64,000 bases of DNA, from assembly GCF_014218295.1 (NCBI RefSeq), contig NZ_AP023287.1, positions 2,418,001-2,482,000 on the forward strand. Direction: 5' to 3'. Shown here one piece after another: positions 38,375-52,798 of this stretch (its first letter is position 1; the number at the start of each line of letters is the position of its first letter). Source of the stretch: Mycolicibacterium litorale. GTDB taxonomy: Bacteria; Actinomycetota; Actinomycetes; Mycobacteriales; Mycobacteriaceae. The notes beneath the pieces are model-generated. The model was not told the DNA's origin, searched no databases, and saw nothing but the letters and a program-made list of their open reading frames with translations. A program made the position numbers and the translations under genes.

Positions 38375-39217
38375 GTGACCGCGCACGACTCGCACGACTC
38401 GTACGACTCCTACGTCCTTGTCGACCGACCCCGCCCACAGGTGGCGGTGGTGACGCTCAACCGGCCGGAGCGGATGAACTCCATGGCGTTCGACGTCATG
38501 GTGCCGTTGCGCGACGTGCTCCGGGAGTTGACCTACGACAACGAGGTCCGAGCGGTCGTGCTCACCGGCGCCGGACGGGGTTTCTCCTCCGGTGCCGACC
38601 ACAAGTCGGCCGGCTCGGTCCCGCACGTCAGCGGTCTGACCCGGCCCTCGTTCGGGTTGCGGTCGATGGAGATCCTCGACGACGTCATCCTCGCGCTGCG
38701 CAAGATGCACCAGCCTGTCATCGCCGCGGTCAACGGCGCCGCGATCGGCGGCGGGCTGTGCCTGGCGCTGGCCGCCGACATCCGGGTGGCGGCATCGGGG
38801 GCGTACTTCCGGGCGGCCGGCATCAACAACGGCCTGACGGCCAGCGAACTCGGGCTGAGCTACCTGCTGCCGCGCGCCATCGGCTCCTCCCGGGCGTTCG
38901 AGATCATGCTCACCGGCCGCGACGTCGACGCCGACGAGGCGCAGCGCATCGGCCTGGTGTCGCGCACGGTGCCCGAGGCCGAACTGCTCGACGTCTGCTG
39001 CGAGATGGCCGAGCGCATCGCCGGGTTCTCCCGACCAGGAGTCGAGCTGACCAAACGCACGTTGTGGAGCGGTCTGGACGCCGCCGGTCTCGAAGGGCAC
39101 ATGCAGGCCGAAGGCCTCGGCCAGCTCTACGTGCGGCTGCTCACCGCCAACTTCGAGGAAGCGGTCGCGGCCCGTGCCGAGAAGCGTCCGCCGGTGTTCA
39201 CCGACGACAAACCGTGA
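38375..39217 (+). CDS. Enoyl-CoA hydratase/isomerase (EchA12-like)
   Basis: Crotonase-family enzyme of 280 residues, likely hydrating enoyl-CoA in fatty-acid breakdown. Crotonase motifs are LNRPERMNSMAFDV, the oxyanion-hole stretches GAGRGFSSGADHK and NGAAIGGGLCLALAADIRVA, and the active-site loop NNGLTASELGLSYLLPRAIG. It matches M. tuberculosis EchA12 (Rv1472) in position and sequence after residue ~15. The N-terminus is odd: a short tandem repeat encodes HDSHDSYDSY. An alternative start at 38345 adds ten residues and would overlap the thioredoxin stop. Confidence 0.92.
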   Translation: MTAHDSHDSYDSYVLVDRPRPQVAVVTLNRPERMNSMAFDVMVPLRDVLRELTYDNEVRAVVLTGAGRGFSSGADHKSAGSVPHVSGLTRPSFGLRSMEILDDVILALRKMHQPVIAAVNGAAIGGGLCLALAADIRVAASGAYFRAAGINNGLTASELGLSYLLPRAIGSSRAFEIMLTGRDVDADEAQRIGLVSRTVPEAELLDVCCEMAERIAGFSRPGVELTKRTLWSGLDAAGLEGHMQAEGLGQLYVRLLTANFEEAVAARAEKRPPVFTDDKP

Positions 39218-39348
39218 GCGTCGCCACGGCGGCCGTAATCAGTTGGCGCCCGGCGGCGACCGGCAAGTAGCCTCGAAGTAGCCAGTGCCTGGCGGCGGCT
39301 TCGCCGCGCCCGAATTCGTCACCACCCCCGCATGGAGGAACCGCGCCC

Positions 39349-40977
<1,629 letters not shown>

Positions 40978-41101
40978 GCGGTGTCGGTTTTCCGTCCAGA
41001 TGACGAACCGATTGACGAAATGTCACCGGGGCGCTGGTTAGCGTTTCCGGTGCGGGGTATCCGATCCACGCTGTCGGGGGCATCAACAGCGGGGAGACGT
41101 C

Positions 41102-41302
41102 ATGAAGAAGTCCAACAAGTCCCGGGAAGAACTACTCAACGAGTTGCGGACCGCCTACGAAGGGGGCGCGAGCATCCGGGCGCTGGTGGCCTCGACCGGT
41201 CGTTCCTACGGTTCGATCCACAGCATGCTGCGCGAATCGGGGACGACGATGCGCAGCCGCGGTGGCCCGAACCACCGATCGCGCCGCACCAGCGTCAACT
41301 GA
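41102..41302 (+). CDS. Small helix-turn-helix protein (Rv1473A-like)
   Basis: A 66-residue basic protein with one HTH (residues ~18-45, GGASIRALVASTGRSYGSIH) and a basic tail (MRSRGGPNHRSRRTSVN). A GGGGAGA ribosome-binding site precedes the ATG. It resembles the HTH domain used by Lsr2/bldC-type small regulators and by M. tuberculosis Rv1473A. DNA targets are unknown. Its end overlaps the convergent acnR gene by eight bases. Confidence 0.88.
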   Translation: MKKSNKSREELLNELRTAYEGGASIRALVASTGRSYGSIHSMLRESGTTMRSRGGPNHRSRRTSVN

Positions 41303-41873
41303 CGCCGGAACCCTGCTGCCGCACCGACGCCTCGACGAGGTCGAGGACGGCGCCGAGCTTCTTCGGGTCGTCCCCGGAGGCCAGGCGCGCGACGAGCCCG
41401 TCGAGCACCAGGTCGAGGTAGGTCTGCAGCACCTCGCTCGGTACGTCTTCACGTAGCCGGCCGGCCTGCTTCTGCCTGCTCAGCCGCGCCGAGGTGGCGG
41501 CCGACAGTTCGGCGGAGCGTTCCTCCCACCCCTGGTGGAACACCGGGTCGTTGCGCAGTTTGCGCGCGATCTCCAGGCGTGTGGCCAGCCAGTCGAACTG
41601 GTCCGGCGCTGCGAGCAGGTCACGCATGACCTGGATCAGACCCTCCCGGGAGGCCACGTCGGCCATCCGTTCGGCGTCCTCGCGGGCCAATTCGAAGAAC
41701 AGGGTGTCCTTGTCCTTGAAGTGGTGGAAGATGGCGCCGCGCGACAGCCCGATGGTGTGTTCGAGCCGCCGCACGGTCGCCTTGTCGTACCCGTACTCCG
41801 CGAAGCAGCGCCGGGCGCCGTCGAGGATCTGACGGCGGCGCGCCGCCAGATGATCGTCGGTAACCCGCGGCAT
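41295..41873 (-). CDS. acnR: TetR-type repressor of aconitase (AcnR)
   Basis: TetR regulator of 192 residues. HTH: ILDGARRCFAEYGYDKATV, then HTIGLSRGAIFHHFKDKDTL. In Corynebacterium glutamicum the gene in this position, AcnR, represses acn. Here it follows acn by 19 bases and should be co-transcribed. A sequence matching the published AcnR consensus lies in the acn promoter (44783-44798), which supports the same feedback loop. Confidence 0.93.
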   Translation of the reverse strand: MPRVTDDHLAARRRQILDGARRCFAEYGYDKATVRRLEHTIGLSRGAIFHHFKDKDTLFFELAREDAERMADVASREGLIQVMRDLLAAPDQFDWLATRLEIARKLRNDPVFHQGWEERSAELSAATSARLSRQKQAGRLREDVPSEVLQTYLDLVLDGLVARLASGDDPKKLGAVLDLVEASVRQQGSGVS

Positions 41874-41892
41874 CAGTCCAGATTCCGGTGGG

Positions 41893-44724
<2,832 letters not shown>

Positions 44725-44775
44725 ATCAACTCCCGGTTGTTCTCGCCGCGACGGGCTGTGTCGGCGGCGCCTCTG

Positions 44776-44798
44776 ATTCTAACAGTACGCTTGTCCTG
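44776..44798 (-). promoter_or_regulatory. acn promoter with AcnR operator
   Basis: On the minus strand CAGGACAAGCGTACTG (44798-44783) matches the published AcnR consensus CAGNACnnncGTACTG at every fixed position. It is followed by TAGAAT (44781-44776), a good -10 element. AcnR bound here would cover the -10 to -35 spacer. Confidence 0.8.
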
Positions 44799-44882
44799 CA
44801 AACACCCCAGGGCTGCGTCGGGTCCGTAGGTAAGTCTCGTCGTCACGTGCGGGTGCTGCCACCCGGGTACCCGCTCGCGCGG

Positions 44883-44895
44883 TACGGTGCTGCCT
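44883..44895 (+). promoter_or_regulatory. Leaderless -10 of the 182-aa membrane protein gene
   Basis: TACGGT (44883-44888) then seven bases and GTG; no ribosome-binding site. Confidence 0.5.
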
Positions 44896-45444
44896 GTGAC
44901 TCAGGGCTTCCTCATGCCGCACGTCATTCCCCATCTGCCCGGGTTCATCCCGCCGGATGTGGACATGAACAAGGTGATCGCCGACGTGGGGGACGACGGG
45001 GTGAGTGCCCCCGGCGCCGACGAGGCGGCGCTGCGCCAGGTGGTGTCGGAGGCCCGGGCCGACGGGATCGATCTGAAGATCGTCGTCATCGACACGAACC
45101 CGCACCTCGACACGCCGCTTCGCGACATCGCCACCGAGGTCGGGCACGCCTATCCGGGTTCGACCGTGCTGGCGCTGAGCCCGTCCTACGCGGGGACCTA
45201 CAGTCCGACCTTCGACCGCGTCACGCTCGAGGCCGGCCAGGACCTCGCCAAGACCGGCGATCCGGTGCAGTCCTCGAAGAATTTCGTCAGCCAACTCACG
45301 ACGCCGGACTTTCCCTGGACCGCATTGACGATTGTTCTCGTTATCGGGGTGGCCGCGGTCACTGCCGCCACCCGTTGGTTACAGATTCGAGGGAAACGCG
45401 CGGCCGCCGCCGAGGCCGCTGCCACCGACGCTGACCTGCGCTGA
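44896..45444 (+). CDS. Conserved membrane-anchored protein (Rv1476-like)
   Basis: A 182-residue protein with a soluble extracytoplasmic-type domain (residues ~10-135) and one C-terminal transmembrane segment near residues 141-163 (WTALTIVLVIGVAAVTAAT) followed by a basic, Ala-rich tail. Its N-terminus (MPHVIPHLPGFIPPDVDMNK) is Pro-rich. The soluble part (LRQVVSEARADGIDLKIVVI, then AYPGSTVLALSPSYAG) resembles TPM-like domains. Function is unknown. It precedes ripA in mycobacteria generally, suggesting a cell-wall role. Confidence 0.85.
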   Translation: MTQGFLMPHVIPHLPGFIPPDVDMNKVIADVGDDGVSAPGADEAALRQVVSEARADGIDLKIVVIDTNPHLDTPLRDIATEVGHAYPGSTVLALSPSYAGTYSPTFDRVTLEAGQDLAKTGDPVQSSKNFVSQLTTPDFPWTALTIVLVIGVAAVTAATRWLQIRGKRAAAAEAAATDADLR

Positions 45445-45668
45445 CGCCCGCCGTCGCGGCGCTGCGTCAATTCGAACATCACCATTCGATAACAGTTATT
45501 TCAATTACAAACATGTAATTTGTTACTAAAGTTTCTTTAGCGTCGATTGTGACGTACGGTGCATTCGGTACCCAATGTTGTCGCTGTGCCTGATGTGACT
45601 TGTGTGCATCGGTGCCCCTCCCGGACGTGCCGCCACGTTCGCGTCGACCCCTAGGAGACTTGAGTCGA
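45445..45668. promoter_or_regulatory. AT-rich ripA upstream region with palindromes
   Basis: 224 bases, strongly AT-rich around 45480-45545. It holds ATAAC-A-GTTAT (45489-45499) and AATTACA-AACA-TGTAATT (45503-45520), plus TTGTTACT (GTAACA on the other strand). From memory, ripA is controlled by MtrA in M. tuberculosis and MtrA sites contain GTAAC-like repeats, so these are candidate binding sites. An AGGAGA ribosome-binding site lies before ripA. Confidence 0.5.
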
Positions 45669-47084
45669 ATGAGACGCACCGCTCGCGCCTCCGCTTCCCG
45701 GCTTGTGGGCCGGATGTGCGCGCTGCCCCTCACGGTCGGACTCCTGATGTCCACGGCGCTCTGGAGCGGGGCGCCCGGATCGGCGGACACCGACGGCGTC
45801 GCGACTCTGGTGGCCGCGGTCGCCAACGCCAACCAGAAGCTGCAGGAACTGGGCGCCGCCGTGCAGAGCACACAGGAAGGCGTCAACAAGGCGATCCTCG
45901 ACGTGCAGAACGCCCGGGACGCGGCGGCGACGGCCCAGCGCGATCTCGAGGCCAGCCGGCGCGGGATCGAGGACGCCAACATCGCGATCGCCGCGGCACA
46001 GAAGAGGTTCGACAGCTTCGCCGCCGCCACCTACGTCAGCGGTCCGTCCGCGTCCTACGTGACGGCCGCCGACCCCGCCGACGTCCTGCGCACCGCCTCG
46101 ACCGCCGACACCCTGTCGATCAGCTCGGCACGCGTGATCGAGAACCTGCAGCGGGCCCGCACCGAACAGGTCAACAAGGAGTCGGCGGCGCGGCTGGCCA
46201 AGCAGAAGGCCGATCAGGCCGCCGCCGACGCGGAGGCCAGCCAGCGCACGGCGGTGGCCGCGCTCACCGAGGCCCAGCGCAACTTCGCCGGCCAGCAGTC
46301 GGAGCTCAACCGGCTCACCGCCGAGCGGGCGGCCGCCCAGGCCCGCCTCGCCGAGGTGCGCAAGGCGTCGGCGTCCGCGGCGCCCGCCCCGGCGGCCGCA
46401 CCGCAGGCCAAGGCGCCGAATCCGGCCGCGAACTGGGACCGGGCGGCCGGCACCCCGGCCCCGGCTGCCGCCAACTGGAACACCGCCTGGGATCCCACGC
46501 TGCCCGCGATCCCCAGCGCGTTCGTCAGCGGCGACCCGATCGCGATCATCAACGCCGTCCTGGGTATCACCGCGACCTCGGCACAGGTCACCCAGCAGAT
46601 GGGCCGCACCTTCCTGCAGAAGATCGGTCTGCTGCCCACGCCGAGCGGCTACACCAACGGCGCCATCCCGCGGGTCTACGGCCGTCAGGCCACCGAGTAC
46701 GTCATCCGCCGCGCCATGTCGCAGATGGGTGTGCCGTACTCGTGGGGCGGCGGCAACGCGGCCGGCCCCAGCCGCGGAATCGACTCGGGGGCAGGCACGG
46801 TCGGCTTCGACTGCTCCGGCCTGATGCTGTACGCCTTCGCCGGCGTCGGCATCAAGCTCGACCACTACTCCGGCTCGCAGTACAACGCCGGCCGCAAGGT
46901 GCCCAACTCGCAGATGCGCCGCGGCGACATGTTGTTCTGGGGACCCAACGCCAGCCAGCACGTCGCGCTCTACCTCGGCGACGGTCAGATGCTCGAAGCC
47001 CCCTACACCGGGTCGGTGGTCAAGATCTCGCCGGTGCGCACCAGCGGCATGACCCCGTACGCGACCCGGTTGATCGAATGGTGA
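45669..47084 (+). CDS. ripA: Peptidoglycan endopeptidase RipA
   Basis: Secreted NlpC/P60 hydrolase that cuts peptidoglycan stem peptides at the septum, needed for daughter-cell separation. It has 471 residues. An N-terminal signal peptide (residues 1-~40, ending around GAPGSADT) is followed by a long coiled-coil autoinhibitory region (~45-240), an Ala/Pro linker, and the catalytic domain (~340-471). Catalytic residues are Cys382 (GFDCSGLM), His431 (ASQHVALYLG) and Glu443 (QMLEAPY), one less than in the 472-residue M. tuberculosis enzyme. The start ATG has AGGAGA upstream. ripB overlaps its end. Confidence 0.97.
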   Translation: MRRTARASASRLVGRMCALPLTVGLLMSTALWSGAPGSADTDGVATLVAAVANANQKLQELGAAVQSTQEGVNKAILDVQNARDAAATAQRDLEASRRGIEDANIAIAAAQKRFDSFAAATYVSGPSASYVTAADPADVLRTASTADTLSISSARVIENLQRARTEQVNKESAARLAKQKADQAAADAEASQRTAVAALTEAQRNFAGQQSELNRLTAERAAAQARLAEVRKASASAAPAPAAAPQAKAPNPAANWDRAAGTPAPAAANWNTAWDPTLPAIPSAFVSGDPIAIINAVLGITATSAQVTQQMGRTFLQKIGLLPTPSGYTNGAIPRVYGRQATEYVIRRAMSQMGVPYSWGGGNAAGPSRGIDSGAGTVGFDCSGLMLYAFAGVGIKLDHYSGSQYNAGRKVPNSQMRRGDMLFWGPNASQHVALYLGDGQMLEAPYTGSVVKISPVRTSGMTPYATRLIEW

Positions 47085-47803
47085 GATTGTTGAAGTCGTT
47101 GCGCCGCATGATGTTCCACGGCGTCAAGGTGTTCGTGGCGGCCGCTGCCGCCGTCGCGGTGCTGGTCGGTGTGGCCGGCCCGGCGGTGGCGGCCCCCGAC
47201 GACGGCCAGTGGGATCCCACGCTGCCCAAACTGCTCAGCGCGGGGGCGCCGGGGGATCCGCTGGCCATCGCCAACGCCTCGCTGGCGGCCACCGCCCAGG
47301 CCACCCAGGTCACCATGGACCTCGGCCGCAAGTTCCTGTCCAGCATCGGGCTCGGCGGCGCCTCGGCGCCCGCCGGGGTGGCACCGGGGCGGGTGCGCGG
47401 CCCGCAGGCGATCGAGTACGTGATCCGGCGGGGCGCTTCGCAGATGGGCACGCCCTACTCGTGGGGCGGGGGGAAGCCCAACGGCCCCAGCCGGGGCATC
47501 GACTCGGGCGCCAACATCGTCGGCTACGACTGCTCGGGGTTCACCCAGTTCTCCTACGCCGGGGTCGGGGTGTTGATCCCCAAGTACTCGGGCGACCAGT
47601 ACAACACCGGACGCAAGGTGCCCACGTCGCAGGCCAAACGAGGCGACCTGTTGTTCTGGGGCCCCGGCGGCAGCCAGCACGTGGCCATGTACCTCGGCAA
47701 CGGTCAGATGCTCGAGTCCTCCGGCAGTGCGGGCAAGGTGACGGTGAGCCCGGTGCGCAAAGCCGGATTGCAGCCGTACGTGGCGCGCATCATCGAATCC
47801 TGA
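47078..47803 (+). CDS. ripB: Peptidoglycan endopeptidase RipB
   Basis: Shorter paralogue of RipA without the coiled-coil domain, 241 residues, as in M. tuberculosis. A signal peptide or anchor (residues ~12-39, ending AVAAPDDGQ) is followed by QWDPTLPKLLSAGAPGDPLA, the region shared with RipA, and the NlpC/P60 domain with the catalytic Cys in GYDCSGFTQF and His in GSQHVAMYLG. The ATG overlaps the ripA end by seven bases, so translation is coupled. RipA and RipB share the YSWGGG motif and diverged by duplication. Confidence 0.96.
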   Translation: MVRLLKSLRRMMFHGVKVFVAAAAAVAVLVGVAGPAVAAPDDGQWDPTLPKLLSAGAPGDPLAIANASLAATAQATQVTMDLGRKFLSSIGLGGASAPAGVAPGRVRGPQAIEYVIRRGASQMGTPYSWGGGKPNGPSRGIDSGANIVGYDCSGFTQFSYAGVGVLIPKYSGDQYNTGRKVPTSQAKRGDLLFWGPGGSQHVAMYLGNGQMLESSGSAGKVTVSPVRKAGLQPYVARIIES

Positions 47804-47917
47804 GCACAGCCTGAGGCGGGCCGGGCAACGTCGACGGATCCCGCAGTGCCTGGAATAGTTGACGGCGGGCGCCCTCGCGTCCGCAGCAGGACCAGCGAAA
47901 ACAGTGGGAGGATCTCG

Positions 47918-49075
47918 ATGACGTCACCGAGTGGGCCGCCGCAGGGCGCCGGAGGGTATTCCGGTCAGAACCCCCCACAGGGGTACCCCGCCGGTTCCCA
48001 CGCCGCGCCGCAGCCTCCCGCCGGTGCCCAGAACAACGGTGGCCTGCAGGGTGAGGTGCACACCCTGGAGCGGGCGATCTTCGAGGTCAAGCGCATCATC
48101 GTCGGTCAGGACCGGTTGGTCGAACGGATGCTCGTCGGCCTCCTCGCCAAGGGGCACGTCCTGCTCGAGGGTGTTCCGGGTGTCGCCAAGACGCTCGCGG
48201 TCGAGACCTTCGCCAAGGTGGTCGGCGGCACGTTCGCGCGCATCCAGTTCACCCCGGACCTGGTGCCCACCGACATCATCGGTACCCGCATCTTCCGCCA
48301 GGGCAAGGAGGAGTTCGACATCGAACTCGGGCCCGTGGTGGTGAACTTCCTGCTCGCCGACGAGATCAACCGCGCTCCGGCGAAGGTGCAGTCCGCCCTT
48401 CTCGAGGTGATGGCCGAGCGCAAGATCTCCATCGGCGGCAAGACGTTCCCACTGCCGCAGCCGTTCCTGGTCATGGCGACGCAGAACCCGATCGAGCAGG
48501 AGGGTGTGTACGCACTCCCCGAGGCGCAGCGCGACCGGTTCCTGTTCAAGCTCAACATCGACTATCCGTCGCCCGAGGAAGAGCGCGAGATCATCTACCG
48601 GATGGGCGTGAAGCCGCCGGAGCCCAAGCAGATCCTCGCCACGGGTGACCTGCTGCGCCTGCAGGACGTCGCGGCGAACACGTTCGTGCACCACGCGCTG
48701 GTCGACTACGTGGTCCGCATCGTCACCGCGACGCGCGAACCGGAGAAGTTCGGCATGCCCGACGCCAAGTCGTGGATCGCCTACGGCGCCTCACCGCGTG
48801 CGTCGCTCGGCATCATCGCCGCCGCCCGCGCACTGGCGCTCGTGCGGGGCCGCGACTACGTGATCCCGCAGGACGTCGTCGAGGTGATCCCGGACGTGCT
48901 GCGCCACCGCCTCGTGCTGACCTACGACGCGCTGGCCGACGAGGTCTCCGCCGAGACCGTGATCAACCGCATCATGCAGACCGTCGCCCTGCCGCAGGTG
49001 AATGCCATTCCGCAGCAAGGTCCTACGGCGCAGCCCGCTGTCCCGGCCGGGGCGGGCGTGGCGGGCGGTCGGTGA
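47918..49075 (+). CDS. moxR1: MoxR-type AAA+ ATPase
   Basis: AAA+ chaperone-like ATPase, 385 residues. A low-complexity Gly/Pro/Gln N-terminus (residues 1-~45) precedes the ATPase core: Walker A GVPGVAKT (85-92), Walker B NFLLADEINRAPAK, sensor MATQNPIEQEGVYALPEAQRDRF split over two motifs, and the lid domain. MoxR ATPases usually work with VWA proteins; the next genes encode a DUF58 and a VWA protein. A GGGAGG ribosome-binding site precedes the ATG. The stop overlaps the next start (GTGA). Confidence 0.95.
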   Translation: MTSPSGPPQGAGGYSGQNPPQGYPAGSHAAPQPPAGAQNNGGLQGEVHTLERAIFEVKRIIVGQDRLVERMLVGLLAKGHVLLEGVPGVAKTLAVETFAKVVGGTFARIQFTPDLVPTDIIGTRIFRQGKEEFDIELGPVVVNFLLADEINRAPAKVQSALLEVMAERKISIGGKTFPLPQPFLVMATQNPIEQEGVYALPEAQRDRFLFKLNIDYPSPEEEREIIYRMGVKPPEPKQILATGDLLRLQDVAANTFVHHALVDYVVRIVTATREPEKFGMPDAKSWIAYGASPRASLGIIAAARALALVRGRDYVIPQDVVEVIPDVLRHRLVLTYDALADEVSAETVINRIMQTVALPQVNAIPQQGPTAQPAVPAGAGVAGGR

Positions 49076-50019
49076 CCTCCTCCGACGGCCGTTCGGTCGA
49101 TCTGCCGTCGCTGCAGCGCGGCCAGATCCGCGACCCCGCGCTGTCGGCGGCGCTGCGCAAGCTCGAACTCACGGTGCGGCGCAAACTCGACGGTGTCCTG
49201 CACGGTGACCACCTCGGCCTGATCCCGGGTCCGGGATCGGAGCCGGGGGAGTCGCGCATCTACCAGCCCGGCGACGACGTCCGCCGGATGGACTGGTCGG
49301 TGACCGCACGCACCACCGTCCCGCACGTGCGCGAGATGATCGCCGACCGCGAGCTGGAGACCTGGCTGGTGGTCGACATGTCGGCCAGCCTCGACTTCGG
49401 CACCGCAGGCTGCGAGAAGCGCGACCTCGCGGTGGCCGCGGCGGCCGCGATCACGTTCCTCAACAGCGGCGGCGGGAACCGGCTCGGGGCGGTGATCTCC
49501 AACGGTCAGACGACACGGCGGGTGCCGGCGCTGTCGGGCCGGATGCACGAACAGGAACTGCTCCGCACCATCGCCACGATGCCCAAGGCGCCGACGGGTG
49601 TGCGCGGCGACCTGGCGGCGGCGATCGACGCCCTGCGCCGCCCCGAGCGCCGGCGCGGGATGGCGGTGATCATCAGCGATTTCCTCGGGCCGATCAACTG
49701 GATGCGGCCCCTGCGGGCGATCGCGGCCCGCCACGAGGTGCTGGCCATCGAGGTGCTCGATCCGCGTGACGTCGAACTGCCCGAGGTCGGCGACGTGGTC
49801 CTGCAGGACGCCGAGACCGGGGTGACTCGGGAGTTCACCATCGATCACCAACTGCGCGAGGACTTCGAACGCGCGGCCGCCGAACACCGGGCCGAGGTGG
49901 CCCGGACGCTGCGGCGGTGCGACACCCCGCTGCTGAGCCTGCGCACCGACCGGGACTGGATCGCCGACGTGGTCAGGTTCGTGGCGAACCGGCGCCGCGG
50001 CGCCATGGCCGGCCGGTAA
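49072..50019 (+). CDS. DUF58 / VWA-like protein (Rv1480-like)
   Basis: A 315-residue cytosolic protein with the DUF58 signature ([18 protein letters not shown], then [14 protein letters not shown]), a VWA-like fold. GTG start overlaps moxR1 by four bases. In other bacteria MoxR-DUF58-VWA triplets act together in folding, metal insertion or envelope assembly; the mycobacterial role near ripA is not known in detail. Confidence 0.92.
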   Translation: MTSSDGRSVDLPSLQRGQIRDPALSAALRKLELTVRRKLDGVLHGDHLGLIPGPGSEPGESRIYQPGDDVRRMDWSVTARTTVPHVREMIADRELETWLVVDMSASLDFGTAGCEKRDLAVAAAAAITFLNSGGGNRLGAVISNGQTTRRVPALSGRMHEQELLRTIATMPKAPTGVRGDLAAAIDALRRPERRRGMAVIISDFLGPINWMRPLRAIAARHEVLAIEVLDPRDVELPEVGDVVLQDAETGVTREFTIDHQLREDFERAAAEHRAEVARTLRRCDTPLLSLRTDRDWIADVVRFVANRRRGAMAGR

Positions 50020-50051
50020 CTCCGCTAGAGAAACGAATTGACAAGCCGCAC

Positions 50052-51059
50052 ATGACTTTACCGTTGCTCGGCCCGATGTCGCTCTCGGGTTTCGAACACC
50101 CGTGGTTCTTCCTGTTCCTGCTCGTGGTGCTCGGCCTGGTCGGGCTCTACGTGGTCGTCGCGTTGGCGCGCCAGCGCCGGATCCTGCGCTTCGCCAACAT
50201 GGAGCTGCTCGAGAGCGTCGCGCCGAACCGGCCGAACCGCTGGCGCCACGTGCCGGCGATCCTGTTGGTCGCGTCGCTGGTGCTGCTGACCGTCGCGATG
50301 GCCGGCCCGACCCGCGACGTGCGCATCCCGCGCAACCGCGCGGTGGTGATGCTGGTGATCGACGTGTCGCAGTCGATGCGGGCCACCGACGTGTCGCCGA
50401 GCCGACTGGCCGCAGCGCAGGAGGCCTCCAAACAGTTCGCCGACGAGCTGACGCCAGGCATTAACCTGGGCCTGATCGCCTATGCGGGGACCGCCACGGT
50501 GCTGGTGTCGCCGACCACCAACCGGGAGGCCACCAAGAACGCGATCGACAAGCTGCAGCTGGCCGACCGCACCGCGACCGGTGAGGGCATCTTCACCGCC
50601 CTGCAGGCCATCGCGACCGTCGGCGCGGTCATCGGCGGCGGGGACGAGCCGCCACCGGCCCGCATCGTGCTGTTCTCCGACGGCAAGGAGACGGTGCCGT
50701 CGAACCCGGACAACCCGAAGGGCGCCTTCACCGCGGCGCGCACCGCCAAAGATCAAGGGGTGCCGATCTCGACCATCTCGTTCGGCACGCCGTACGGCTA
50801 CGTCGAGATCAACGAACAGCGTCAGCCGGTGCCCGTCGACGATCAGATGCTCAAGAAGATCGCCGACCTGTCCGAGGGTGAGGCGTTCACCGCGTCGAGC
50901 CTCGAGCAGCTGCGCGAGGTGTACGCCAACCTGCAGCAGCAGATCGGTTACGAGACCATCAAGGGCGACGCCAGCGTGGGCTGGCTACGGCTGGGCGCGC
51001 TGGTCCTGGCGCTGTCGGCGCTCGCCGCGATGCTGCTCAACCGCCGCCTCCCGGGATGA
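50052..51059 (+). CDS. VWA-domain membrane protein (Rv1481-like)
   Basis: Membrane protein of 335 residues, same length as Rv1481. Two N-terminal helices (residues ~18-40 and ~63-85) flank a cytosolic loop; then a VWA domain with a full MIDAS motif D104-V-S-Q-S and the later T and D positions ([17 protein letters not shown]). A C-terminal helix (~312-330) ends LLNRRLPG. The BatA-like layout suggests a metal-dependent partner of the MoxR ATPase. The start is 32 bases after the DUF58 gene. Confidence 0.93.
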   Translation: MTLPLLGPMSLSGFEHPWFFLFLLVVLGLVGLYVVVALARQRRILRFANMELLESVAPNRPNRWRHVPAILLVASLVLLTVAMAGPTRDVRIPRNRAVVMLVIDVSQSMRATDVSPSRLAAAQEASKQFADELTPGINLGLIAYAGTATVLVSPTTNREATKNAIDKLQLADRTATGEGIFTALQAIATVGAVIGGGDEPPPARIVLFSDGKETVPSNPDNPKGAFTAARTAKDQGVPISTISFGTPYGYVEINEQRQPVPVDDQMLKKIADLSEGEAFTASSLEQLREVYANLQQQIGYETIKGDASVGWLRLGALVLALSALAAMLLNRRLPG

Positions 51060-51075
51060 CACCCCCGTCGTTGTT

Positions 51076-51099
51076 GCGCCCAAACGAACAAACGGGCGC
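51076..51099. terminator. Hairpin after the moxR1 operon
   Basis: GCGCCC and GGGCGC are perfect six-base arms around a 12-base A-rich spacer (AAACGAACAAAC), 16 bases past the VWA gene stop. It may terminate that operon or act as an operator of the fabG1 promoter about 80 bases further on. Confidence 0.4.
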
Positions 51100-51145
51100 G
51101 AAAGTGCGAGTGGATTCCACCAAAACGTCGATCTCGGCGACGTGA

Positions 51146-51955
<810 letters not shown>

Positions 51956-51983
51956 AGAATCTCGAGAGAACAGGAACCAAGAC

Positions 51984-52793
51984 ATGGCAGGGCTTCTCGA
52001 AGGCAAGCGCATCCTCGTCACGGGGATCATCACCGACTCGTCGATCGCGTTCTACATCGCGAAGGTCGCCCAGGAGGCGGGTGCGGAGGTCGTGTGCACC
52101 GGCTTCAACCGGATGCGGCTGATCGAGCGCATCCTCGACCGGCTGCCGGCCAAGCCGCCGCTGCTCGAACTCGACGTGCAGAACGACGAGCACCTGGCCA
52201 CGCTGGCCGACCGGGTCACCGAGGTGATCGGCGAGGGCAACAAGCTCGACGGTGTGGTGCACTCGATCGGCTTCATGCCGCAGACCGGTATGGGCATCAA
52301 CCCGTTCTTCGACGCGCCCTACGAGGACGTCGCCAAGGGCATCCACATCTCGGCCTACTCCTACGCCTCGCTGGCCAAGGCGCTGCTGCCGATCATGAAC
52401 CCCGGCGGCGGCATCGTCGGCATGGACTTCGACCCGACCCGGGCGATGCCGGCCTACAACTGGATGACCGTCGCCAAGAGTGCACTCGAATCGGTGAACC
52501 GGTTCGTGGCGCGGGAGGCGGGCAAGGTCGGCGTGCGATCGAATCTCGTTGCGGCAGGCCCGATCCGGACGCTGGCGATGAGCGCCATCGTCGGCGGCGC
52601 GCTCGGTGACGAAGCCGGGGCCCAGATGCAGCTGCTCGAGGAGGGCTGGGATCAGCGGGCCCCGCTCGGCTGGAACATGAAGGATCCGACCCCGGTCGCC
52701 AAGACCGTGTGCGCACTGCTGTCGGACTGGCTGCCCGCCACCACCGGCACGATCGTCTACGCCGACGGCGGCGCCAGCACCCAGCTGCTGTAG
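51984..52793 (+). CDS. inhA: Enoyl-ACP reductase InhA
   Basis: NADH-dependent enoyl reductase of FAS-II and target of isoniazid. It has 269 residues, exactly the M. tuberculosis length. Active-site Tyr158 and Lys165 (AYNWMTVAK) are in register, and residues where resistance mutations occur are wild type: Ile16, Ile21, Ser94 ([14 protein letters not shown]). An AGGA ribosome-binding site precedes the ATG. Second gene of the fabG1-inhA-hemH unit. Confidence 0.98.
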   Translation: MAGLLEGKRILVTGIITDSSIAFYIAKVAQEAGAEVVCTGFNRMRLIERILDRLPAKPPLLELDVQNDEHLATLADRVTEVIGEGNKLDGVVHSIGFMPQTGMGINPFFDAPYEDVAKGIHISAYSYASLAKALLPIMNPGGGIVGMDFDPTRAMPAYNWMTVAKSALESVNRFVAREAGKVGVRSNLVAAGPIRTLAMSAIVGGALGDEAGAQMQLLEEGWDQRAPLGWNMKDPTPVAKTVCALLSDWLPATTGTIVYADGGASTQLL

Positions 52794-52798
52794 GGACC

